Source of the DNA: Tieghemiomyces parasiticus
Lineage: Eukaryota; Kickxellomycota; Dimargaritomycetes; Dimargaritales; Dimargaritaceae
DNA length: 64,000 nt
Direction of reading: 5' to 3'
Assembly: GCA_027575765.1 (NCBI GenBank)
Contig: JANBPT010000082.1
Coordinates: 1-64,000 of the forward strand
The notes beneath the pieces are model-generated. The model worked only from the letters and a program-made list of their open reading frames with translations, was not told the origin of the DNA and did no database searches. Numbering within the stretch: position 1 is the stretch's first letter; every line of letters starts with the position of its first letter. Below, piece after piece: positions 20,347 to 30,325 of this stretch. A program made the position numbers and the translations under genes.

Positions 20347-22147
20347 AGTTCTAGTGGGTGGAGAGGGGTGGTGGTGATTTTTTGTTTGATTTTGGATGCA
20401 AAAGTAGTTACCGAGGGAGCGCTGTCAAAAAAATATGCGTGTACAGGCTGAGGAGACGCTTGGCGAGAAAGTGAAATGCAGTGTCCAGTTACGCTACAGG
20501 CCTGGTATTAATGAGAACCGCAGTTAAAAACAGTCAAGTGGGGAATGAGGCTGTGTACAATGTATGGAAAAGCTGGGCAAAAAAACCGTGCAGGTGCAGA
20601 GGGGTGGTTAAATTAGGGCACTCTTTTGCTCCGATAGCGTACTTCAGCCCACTTTTTATGCTGGCGAGTATCCCGTCAGATCGAGGGCAGAATCCACACC
20701 GATAGAGCCCCGCGGGACGGCAAAGTGGGTTTGTGACCATTCTGTCTCTCGTCTCTCTTATCCCACTACTTGGAACGAAAGACAGGCAAGCGGATGGGTC
20801 TCTGTGTCTAGTGAGAGATCCCGGCTTCCCACCTCGAGGCGGCTGACGCGTACTCGGCGGTGACACTTGTACAAGGGAACCGGCTCGCTCTCAGGTGGTA
20901 CGTGTGGCTATCAACAGTCCCCCTCTTCTTCCCTCCCTCCCTTCACTCGGTCGGTGTCTATTGGGACGGTGGTGAGGGGAGGGGTATTGGGCTTGAAATG
21001 TTCGGTCGGTATGTCGGCACGGCCCCAATTAAAAAATGATGTCGACAATATGCTGTCAGCTAAGAGCTATCAAGTGTCATGGCGGTACAGGACGTCAAGG
21101 ACTCTTTGTAGTTCTTCGCCACTGAAAAGCTAGGCGTACACCAAAGGCATTGCTACTATGAGGATCTTTATTCATCAATCCTTCCCAAAGAAAGGCCATT
21201 ATTGTAACTCCCCTCGCCATCATCTATAGATACAGCGTTTCTGGCCTGCGTTACATGAATGAATTCCTATTTTAACCTTGAACAGGAAAGGTTGATCTCG
21301 CAATTCCTCCGTATTGTATAGCCGACGCCGGCGGGCAGCCCATGCCAGCACCGACCCCTATACGCCCCGATAACGCCACGTTCATTTTGTAGGTGCTGGC
21401 GGTTGGGGTGGCACCAGCCGTATTTCAAGGGACCCACCCACTGCCAATCATATCGTCACTATGATAGCCATTTCCCAACGGTACGACGGGCCAAAAAGAA
21501 GAGCGTGTGGGATACGAATAACGCGCGGTGGAAACAAAAAACGTAGTAATAGAACGTGGGTAACACCGTGCACCAACAGTGGGCCCAACCGACCAGAATT
21601 AGATAATTGATTAGGCGGATAGATGAGTAGATACGACCCTGGTATCGCACAGTTTCCTAAACGTTCACGGGTACGAGTAAGTGTAGCGCTAAGTTTTTCG
21701 GATGGACCTCGGCGTGTGGCAGCGCGTGAATTAACGCGTCGGAACGGCATAATGCAGTGAGCAATCGACAGTGGCAGGTAAGCTGTAGGGTTGGGGAAGG
21801 GACTGGCGAATAACCATGGGCAATTATCCGGAATCAACGCATCCATTCACCAAGTGCATCACCGCAATCGTTACAACGCGGTGCAATACATTGCCAGGCG
21901 ATGATGTGCAGTACATTTTTAATAGGAACATTTGTCATTCAATCGGCCAGTATCGTCCCAAGGCAACAGTGAACCCTAAGTTGGGAGTTGGCCCTGGAGA
22001 TAATCAAGGCTGGTCGAGTCGGTTCGGAGAGAATACCGTATGCCAAAATATTATCATCCAAGGATGTCTATAGACTTGATTTTGTTGGGCGAATTGGAGC
22101 CGGGCGGAGGGAGTTAGACCTGTTTTAGGCGTTCCAGTTCCTCAAAG
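20347..22147. other. Intergenic 1.8 kb, no supported gene
   Basis: Contains the upstream region of the secreted protein gene. A 132-codon ATG ORF (21846-21448, minus) and a 110-codon one (20866-20534, minus) lack recognisable features. Nothing else was seen. Confidence 0.4.
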
Positions 22148-22807
22148 TTAATCGGTAGTATCATTCGCCTGGGTTAGATCAAAAATGACGGCCAAAATCT
22201 GCTGAAGGGAGCGGTAATTGCGGTTGTCAGGAGTTTCCTCACCCGTATCGATACCGACCGATCCATCACCCCTGATTAGGATAGTACCTCCGATTTCCAT
22301 GAACTCGTCGTGGACTGCGACGACAACCAATCTCGCTTGGCCTACACTAATCGTGAGCTGGTCGATGTCTTCGCCAAAGGGGCCACTACTGGCTTCCAGT
22401 GCTGCTAAAAACAAGGTATCGAACAGGCTGACCTCACGAATTGTGGGGTAGGCGTACTCCACACGACGGTCAACCATCCGAGGTGCGTACTTGGGGGTTG
22501 CATTGATACGCTCAAAAAGCGTCAGTAAGTCAATCGGAGTGTCCATCAAGTGACCAAGCTCCAGCATCAGCTGACGAGCCCCGTTATCGGCTGTGACCAG
22601 GTGGGTATCCAGTATATCGAGTTCCTGGCGGTTGTCGACGTTTTCCTCGGCCCTGGTGGTCGCGCCGATAGTGTCTTGCTCAATTTCGTCGGTATTCTCT
22701 GGGGAGCTGAGCGACCATTCCCGGTCGCGAGAGTTGAACTGGCGGGGTAAAGCGGTGACGATAGCCGCCGCGAGGCCCATCAGTGCAACGGCGTAGGAAA
22801 TGCGCAT
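22148..22807 (-). CDS. Orphan secreted protein, 219 residues
   Basis: The ORF starts with a clear signal peptide (MRISYAVALMGLAAAIVTALP), cleaved around residue 19-21. Residues 22-60 are acidic and polar, then the sequence becomes regular, with alternating helical segments (QLMLELGHLMDTPIDLL, then LFDTLFLAALEAS) and strand-like hydrophobic runs (ARLVVVAVHDEF, GGTILIRGDG). No cysteine remains in the mature part, unlike typical small cysteine-rich effectors. No family is recognised. The coherent composition and signal peptide argue for a real gene. TATATAA-like sequence lies about 170-180 bases upstream on the coding strand. Likely extracellular; function unknown. Confidence 0.7.
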   Translation of the reverse strand: MRISYAVALMGLAAAIVTALPRQFNSRDREWSLSSPENTDEIEQDTIGATTRAEENVDNRQELDILDTHLVTADNGARQLMLELGHLMDTPIDLLTLFERINATPKYAPRMVDRRVEYAYPTIREVSLFDTLFLAALEASSGPFGEDIDQLTISVGQARLVVVAVHDEFMEIGGTILIRGDGSVGIDTGEETPDNRNYRSLQQILAVIFDLTQANDTTD

Positions 22808-25800
22808 TATGACAAGGGCCTGTGATCTGTGGCGGTGGAAGGTGAGCGATACAAAATCGTTTGGCCGAACAATGGTGTATAATTATGAGCATAAATAATA
22901 ATAATAGAGACAACTACCATTAAGGGTGCAGAGTAATGATGTATTCAAAAACAACCTGGGGAGGACGGGAAGGTGTCGGTTATATAGTGTAGCATTCGGA
23001 AATCACGGTGCATTTATGGAATCACGTATTTCAACGGCGGAAGCCTTTGTCAAAAGGAGCGCGTCCTAGGCAAATCCCCCATTTTCGGAGGTGGGTTTCT
23101 CTGATTGCGTGACGGACATGGGTGGGCAGCAGCATAGCACTAGACTTGACACTTGATATTCCATTAGAATATGGCGGCTTGCACAAAGCCTTGTACGTCC
23201 CAGTCGGGGTAGACAATACGCTCATTATGAAACCATCTACCCTATGTTTACATTTTTTCTTCCTGTCCGGCAGTTAAACCCCAAACACTGAGTATATACC
23301 GTACAATTTTCGTTCTACTCAGCACCGATAGGCGACGAATAATCCCCACTTAATGTGCTATGCCTCCGGTATGTGGAAATCCTGTGCCGAGCTTCAACCT
23401 GATCTATTAGACGAGTGCGTTTCGGAAGCCTGTTCGTCTTAGCTTCAAGTGCGTCTAATCGTAACTTGGCGGAACAGTCAACTCTAATCGGTTTCGGCGC
23501 ACCCGAGTCGACCTTTAGCCACCTTCAGTGTGCCATAGTCCGACGACTGGTAGCAGAGAGATGGTTATAAACCAACACCTAGGCCATGTCGCCAATGAAA
23601 ATGATGGCCGGAAGATAACCACCTGCCTCAGCAGAGTTTGCCGTGTAACTGGGTGTCCATCGCACCTGGTGGCACTGCTGGCCATCGGTGAAATTCCTTG
23701 GGACATAACCCTTAGTAAAGTAACGCGATCTCAGGTCGACATGAACCAGATGATTATGGGGCTAAAGACCACTACGGATCAATTGACCCTACGATCGGCC
23801 AGGTATATACTCGCCAAAACCCAAGCACCCCCAACTCCCTTTTGGTTTCAACAGAAAAAATAAGTCACTCAACTCTCATTGTTCATATTAGCCTGTCGTA
23901 ATTCACTTCTACTTTCTTCATTTCCTTACAGGTTTGTGTTCATCGTTCTGTTATTCCTATCGATCCAAACTTCCATCAAGCCCCGTCTTTGGTTTTGCCA
24001 TTACTTCCATCACCCAACCAGTTACCTTATATACATGGCGGACGTTCACCGTTTTCCTTCCTCCCCGACTTGTACGCCATTATGAGCCTGGACAAATTCC
24101 TCTAGTAGAGGCACCTACGAGACCTATGCAAAACAATAGTGTCAGGTGAACTATTGAAGTCGAGGGTCTGTTCGTACCCGCCTAACGCAGCGACATTAGG
24201 TTTCCGAGTAGATTATATCTCCGGATCATAGCCTTCCTTGATCTGATATCCTATCTTTCCCACACTTCGCACCCATTCCCTAGCTTAAAAACTAAGAAGA
24301 CTGGCAAGCCAGTCTCCATTGTCACTCAACTACTTCTTTAGCTCCATCCCACTGGACTGACGTTTTTCGGGCTTTTCCACAAGAAGGGGATGTTTACAAA
24401 CCTCATTAATCGGACCGGAAATGCTGAGAAGTGTAAGTCAAGTAAAAGCCAAAGGGTGTAAACCATTATGAGGGTTTAGCAGACAATAGCGCTTGAAGAT
24501 TAGGATTATAGGCTAGGGGGTGGGAATTGACGGTTTAAGTGATCGCTGTGCCTAGAATTGCGACCAGGGGGATCATTTGTTACAGCGAAGGAAACACCAT
24601 GGCGGGGAGCGATAAATATAGTATAGGACAAACGCGACGCGGTAAAGGTGGCCCTGAGAGACGGAATAGTACGGTGAAGTGCCCAGAAAACAGTACGACG
24701 GAATACGGGACGAGGGTAAAGGCGTAAACAGCAGGATCCAGTCTAAAGTGGCTGTAAGGTGGTCCAGGTGAGATGTGCAGTGTGTAGGAGAGTGGTACGA
24801 AGTGGTGGCTGGCGAGTGGTCAGGATATAGGGCCTGAAGTCCGCCTTTTTAAAAGAGTTCCCGGTACTGGTTTGCGGTCTACGGCCGCTGTCTCGAGGGA
24901 ACCAGCGGCGAGAGTCATTAGCGTGGCGTCGCCCTCTCCCATCTCTACATGCTCATATGCAGATTGGTCGGACCCTGCTTACGTAAACCTAGATCCATAT
25001 CGATCACCATACCGATATAGTCAGCATGAAGAAGACGGCTGGACCGCGTGGAAAAGTCGGTAATTTTCTCGGTTCTTTGGCATAGGCTATTCGAACGTAT
25101 TAACAACACCCTGTAAAAGCACCTAGCTTTGTAGGAGTACAACTGCAGGTATGGTTTCCGGATTGAGTCGAGAGGCACAGGGCATCAACACTTTTCAATG
25201 TGGAGCTAAGCCTAAAACAAGTGTCCAGGAGGGAGGAGTGGGGTGATCCGGTGGAGATCAGGCTGGAGCTTTTGGTTCTTGGAACACGGTCATGTCCACG
25301 CATCAGCATGAACCAAGAGCTGACATGAGCGAAAATAGCGAAGCCTGACAGGTTTCCCTGTAGTACACTACGCCCTAACATTATGGTGCGGTGTGAGCAC
25401 GGCCCAGGGCCTGCGCCATCTGATGGGCTGCAATGTAGAGCGTTTATGGGGGCCACTGTATTAGTATACTTTTAGGCGGCTAGAATATGACGCCGTATCG
25501 GATTTAGATGGAAGGAAGTCGAGCACGAAACATTAAGGATTACCTATACCAGATAGGGGTTGCACAGCCAAATGTTTCAAAGGTAGGCCGACAATATGAT
25601 TTACCGATCTTCGTTGAAACGTTCATACTCCTACATTGCCCCCTACGACATTTATACCGATGCCATCGCACATTCATGGTTTCGGAAATTTACTGAGGTC
25701 GCCTTATTTGGGCTGCCAGGGGGAGACGTGTCGGCTGTTGGTTAGAGCTTCTCATGTAATCAATCATATAATTATGCAATCGGCAGAGTCGTAGTAGACC

Positions 25801-28153
25801 TAGCGCAACAACTGAATCATATTATAGGCAGAACTTGGTACATTCAAGAGTAGCGGCCGGCCTGGCTGTCCTGGCACCTTACCGTTTTTGCCGGCTCAGC
25901 CTTCCTCCGTCCTTAGATGTTAGCCTCGTACCACTGCACTCTACGCTGTACTTGGCTTTCATTTGCTAGATTGACTCTTTTATTAACCCTACACTTCCAC
26001 CGGTATACCCCTACTAGCGTACAGCTCCATGTCTTTAAATTTTACGATACCTCTGGCTAGCAGAATAATCAAATGTACGTTAACTGCCATGTGCTATGCC
26101 CCTTACCAAAGGGAAAATGTAAGAAATGGCAACTAAATAAAATGGGACACAAAAGGTGGTCGAATCTGTTATGGCCAGGCACTTGCGGATCAATCTGCAA
26201 GGGACGTTCACCATAACGGTTGAATCAGATGCAGTTGGTTTAGTATAATACGTGAAAATCAACCCACACATTCTGCTGTGCTGTAGAGTGGCTTCATCCC
26301 CCTATAATTTCCCCAGGGAGTTCTCGATGTCCATGCTCGGCAAGTCTACTTACGTACGGGGCTGACGTTTTCCGGGAGTTACGGGGGTGGGGCTACTTCA
26401 TTGTAATTGCGGGGTGGGGGTACCAATACGGGAGGGGCGCTGCGGGCTTCGGGATATCAGTACACAAATTCAACTCAGAGGCTATGCCTGTTGACAGGGC
26501 TCGATATCTGAGAAATTTCTGGACATGTCTTTGGTGTCTTCGGCGCTATTCAAAGCACCAAAGCTCTGCCCAGAGTCTAGGGACAGTTGGACTTTCACCG
26601 TGCCGAGTACGGATAGGGTCAACATAGGGCTGTAGGTAAAGTACAAGATCATTGGCTCGATGGTGCCATAGGCCATAGTTGTTGATTCAAAAGAAAGGCG
26701 GGGCGAGACTGAGTTTAAGGGCGAGTACATCATCGAATATATATTGGGCCTGTGTTGTGCCGGCAAAGAGAGACCCGTTGGTAGGGGGAAGAGGTAGAGA
26801 AGGAATTTGGAAAGTGGACGACAAAAAGAAAAGGGGCCAAAGCGGATAAATGATGGTCGAGGGACTTGTGCCATACCGGCACCAAGCTGGCCAAGAAATC
26901 AGTCCTGGGAGCTTAGCAACCAAGTAGATATAAAATACGGCAAAAAGACTCCACAGTGGCTGCCTCTACCATTTATGTGGCCCTATCCAGGTCTATGTAG
27001 ATGCCAGTGGTGTTTAAGTAAAGCACAGCAGCGGAGGCCCTGTTGGTGGTAAAAAGTAGCGTAGGACAGGGAGGACAGCAGAAGATTGCGATGACCTACG
27101 CAGCACAATAAAGTCTAAAGGGCCTTGAGCCATGCTATTAGTATAATTTTTACCGCTAGGCATGGGCGAGAACTCGAGTATAATAGAGAGTGGCCGGATA
27201 TGAGTAGGAGGGCGCGGTTAGCAATTGGATTGTGGTGCCTTGAGCCAACCTGTAAACCGCGTATCATCGTCGCCTCACCTGTATTCCCTGCGTGGTCAAC
27301 GTCAGCGGTTGAGTTCTTACCCAAGACATGTCACCAACTGGCGCACCACAGGCGGTCAGGGTGGATATTAAGTCTTTATAGAGTTATTTTTGGCAATACT
27401 TTATTTTTTGGTGCCTGATTCTTTTCTCCATTACTAGGGGCGGAAGTCCTGCCCAGATTGATAGTAGAGTAAATTATTGATCGACTGGCAGTGCAAATGC
27501 TGAGGGGGGATGATTGTAAATATAATGATTAAAACAATACTAGGCTGAACTGCGCTGAATGAGGGAAAGGCTCATTCGCCAAGATTTGCTTGTTTCCCTT
27601 TCCCATGTTAACCAGGGCACCACTTTACCTTGCCAGTAATTACGTAAGGATCTGATTAAGTACGACCCGGGCAACCCTCACATCAAGCATCTCAATGATG
27701 CCTACCAAAATTCTGCCATACAGCTAACACGGGCTAATGACAACTGTGAAGGGTAAAATTTATCCGCCTTGGGACGGAGCTGTTACTAAAGGCTATGCTA
27801 ACGGCCAGGTTAGTCAGAGGACTAAATTATACTGTTTATATGGGAGACAATGTCCGCCTCTGAGGAGTGCCGCACCATCACTTCATGCAGTCACAAGTGT
27901 CACTGTTCCTACAAGCCCTTTCCAATTTGTGACTTGGACCTCATAGGTAACCCGGGCCGGTGGAGCGGAAGGTATTTAACTAAAGTTCTCTGACATCCGA
28001 GCAACACGAATTATTTCCGGGACTTGAGGCTCATCCCGCATTATTTTTTTTTATGTGAACAGTTTTGGCGATCTCACTATAGCGTATAGGCAGCGGGACC
28101 CCATGTCCAATAAAATGGAATAAACGGCCCAATCTTATGCACGAACACAGTGT
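22808..28153. other. Intergenic 5.3 kb, gene-poor
   Basis: The longest gene-free stretch of the window. Short ORFs occur throughout; apart from the weak candidate at 26482-26733 none has an ATG start combined with a credible feature. Positions 23850-24110 are pyrimidine-rich on + like a leader, but no gene follows. The base composition is not extremely AT-rich, so it does not look like a classic RIP-degraded repeat. No terminal inverted repeats, LTR or reverse transcriptase motif was recognised. Confidence 0.4.
26482..26733 (-). CDS. Possible small protein, doubtful
   Basis: The ORF is open from an ATG at 26874, but 26740-26870 is pyrimidine-rich on the coding strand and leader-like, so an internal ATG at 26733 (83 residues) is a better start. 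The product has a hydrophobic middle (EPMILYFTYSPMLTLSVLG) followed by a polar, Asp/Ser-rich tail with one cysteine. A TATTTTATAT element lies about 55-65 bases upstream of the first ATG. No family is recognised. It could be an exon of a spliced gene or chance. Confidence 0.2.
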   Translation of the reverse strand: MMYSPLNSVSPRLSFESTTMAYGTIEPMILYFTYSPMLTLSVLGTVKVQLSLDSGQSFGALNSAEDTKDMSRNFSDIEPCQQA

Positions 28154-29623
28154 CTACCTGGACTCCACGTGGTGTCCAGGTACAAACTGGCGTACCTTGG
28201 GCCGGGCCTCATCCCACGGTCCGTGAATCTCATTCTTGTAGCGCTGTACCCAAATCAGCCAGATGGGGCAGAGGAAGGTCAAGCAGAACATGGCTATCAT
28301 GTAGAATATGGCGATGGCGCGAGCAATGGGCCAAAAGAGGACGAAAGTAACGGCCACAAGGAGACCGGTCTGCACCAAATGGCCCAGGGGCATAATACGT
28401 TTCAGGTATCGACGGAAAATGGGAAAGAGCGCGAACCACTCGAGCGCGAAAGCCATGAAGCCGAACACATGTAGGTTGGAGGACAGCCGCGAGGCAAGCA
28501 GCACGCAGGCAAAGACGGCAGCGTTGAGCGCTACGGAGCCGGGGAACTGCAGCGAGTAAGTCGGGCCGCTGCCGTAGTCGTGGAACAGGATGTTGGTCAC
28601 GAAGAGACACACGGACATGGCCCATATTGAATCACTGCTGATGTCCTCGGTGAGCGTGCGCAAGATGGGGGAAAGTCCGAGTAAGGTGAGAAAGAAAATC
28701 ACGGTGGCCTTCACGAACGAGAGGTGCAGGCGTGGCGCTACCCGCCGTGGTGCGTCGTTAGATTTAAGTCGGCCCGCTGAGTCGTCGCGGTTGGCCACCA
28801 GTTCCGAGGAATGGGTAGTCTGGTCTGGTGGTGGGGTATTTCCCTCGGCTGTCCGGTCCGCCGCCGGCTCCGTACCGCCCAACTGGATGGGCTCAGGTCG
28901 GGCTAGCCGCCATTCCCAAATGATACCGCCAACTAGCATGAATGCTGTACCTAGACCGACCAACAGGTGCGGATCGAGGTGGCCATGGTATAGCTGAATG
29001 AACACAGCGACGAAGATGAGCACACTACTGACATGCTCGGTGATGACCGTGGACTCCCGGATCAAAGACGGGTACTCATAGGACTGGAAATTGACGTTCT
29101 TTTGCAAGTTTTCCAAAAAGGACTCGTCAACGTAGTTGTCAGGGTATTCCTGTTTGATGTATAGCAGTTTGCGCCATGGCCGCAGGTGGACCGCCTTCTG
29201 CGGCGACGGCGACGACTTGAAGCTCAGTGGGTCCTGAGTGGACGAAAAATTACCAAGGTGACGCACCGAGCGGAAAGGGGTGTAGGTTAGTAGGTCCAAG
29301 GGAAGGCGGGTGGCATACAACAAGATATGTATAATGAGTTCCTTAATCTTGTGGTGAAGGCGTAGGACGGCGAATGCCCCGTTGCCGGTACCGATGCGGC
29401 CGATTGGCAGGACTCGGGTAATCAAGGGCCAGGCCGTGGCAAGTAATACCCACCTCGGAACTATCCGACGACGCGGGTTTTTCGAATATTGGGTTGCTGG
29501 GGTCCATAGGTGCGCTAAGGGAGATAACCGGGATGGTGCGGCATGGAGACGATGGGCGACTTGTCTATAAATGAAGAAGGTTGGCAGGGGCAATCGAATG
29601 CGGAGAGCGATAACTAGCGGCAT
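28154..29623 (-). CDS. GPI2: GPI-GlcNAc transferase subunit GPI2/PIG-C, with long N-terminal extension
   Basis: GPI2 is a multispanning ER membrane subunit of the complex that adds GlcNAc to phosphatidylinositol, the first step of GPI-anchor synthesis. The reading frame is open to 29635, but the first ATG is at 29623, giving 489 residues. The family domain begins near residue 155 with WRKLLY, PDNYVDESFLENL and the following hydrophobic helices; later NILFHDYGSGPTYSLQFPGSVALNA and the C-terminal GPWDEA signature are typical. About six to eight membrane helices are visible. An inserted polar loop (Pro/Ser/Thr-rich, about residues 250-290) separates helix groups. The usual family length is near 280-300, so about 150 N-terminal residues are extra; they are Arg/Leu/Pro-rich and contain no other Met to serve as a start. 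No intron is obvious. The gene is tail-to-tail with nothing close. Confidence 0.93.
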   Translation of the reverse strand: MPLVIALRIRLPLPTFFIYRQVAHRLHAAPSRLSPLAHLWTPATQYSKNPRRRIVPRWVLLATAWPLITRVLPIGRIGTGNGAFAVLRLHHKIKELIIHILLYATRLPLDLLTYTPFRSVRHLGNFSSTQDPLSFKSSPSPQKAVHLRPWRKLLYIKQEYPDNYVDESFLENLQKNVNFQSYEYPSLIRESTVITEHVSSVLIFVAVFIQLYHGHLDPHLLVGLGTAFMLVGGIIWEWRLARPEPIQLGGTEPAADRTAEGNTPPPDQTTHSSELVANRDDSAGRLKSNDAPRRVAPRLHLSFVKATVIFFLTLLGLSPILRTLTEDISSDSIWAMSVCLFVTNILFHDYGSGPTYSLQFPGSVALNAAVFACVLLASRLSSNLHVFGFMAFALEWFALFPIFRRYLKRIMPLGHLVQTGLLVAVTFVLFWPIARAIAIFYMIAMFCLTFLCPIWLIWVQRYKNEIHGPWDEARPKVRQFVPGHHVESR

Positions 29624-30325
29624 GTGCAGAGCCAAGTATACTGACCCCCTGGACTCACAGTTTTAGCAACGGCGCTGTGGCGAGGTGTAACCAACGAGGC
29701 CGGTTGAGTTCATGGTTATAGTTCAGGGAATTTGAGGTGGGATGGTTGGTATGCAGACAGTTCTCTTTGCTGCATTACAATCACTATCGGCTAGAATTAT
29801 CTAGGCTAAAAGTGGGACGCAGTTACTGCCACATAATTCTCTGAACTTTGTAAGCGGCCATTGGAGAGGCTGGGGCTTTAAATTTCTTCGAGAATAAGTC
29901 AAGTCTAGGACACACGCCATTTTGTGAGACGACTACCAGCGTCCAGAAACAATCCGAAACCGTGGCGGCATGCCAAATGTGACGAAGTTTGTACTAACCG
30001 ATAACCCCTTCTGTTCGAATGGGGGCTATCTGTCATTGTCTTCATGAAAGGCACCAATGGCCATAGGTCTAAAGCTGCCAGAACTCTTCCTCCGATACGC
30101 ATCCGCACGCGACCATGTAGTACCTAAATCATCTTCAACATAGTTGCACTATATACCCGGATTTAATCATAGGGATATACGGAATCCAGGAACCCCCCCC
30201 CCCCCTCCTACAGAACGCGACGTCCGAGGGAAAGGGTGGGTGATAAATGTTGAAATGGAACAAAGCCAAACCATTCTGGCACCAGGTTCCTTACCCCAGC
30301 TCCGAACTCAGATGTTAAAGAGGGC
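29624..30325. other. Intergenic between GPI2 and AMPK beta
   Basis: Holds the GPI2 promoter side and the AMPK beta 3' side. A run of 13 C occurs at 30193-30205. No ORF with support. Confidence 0.4.
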
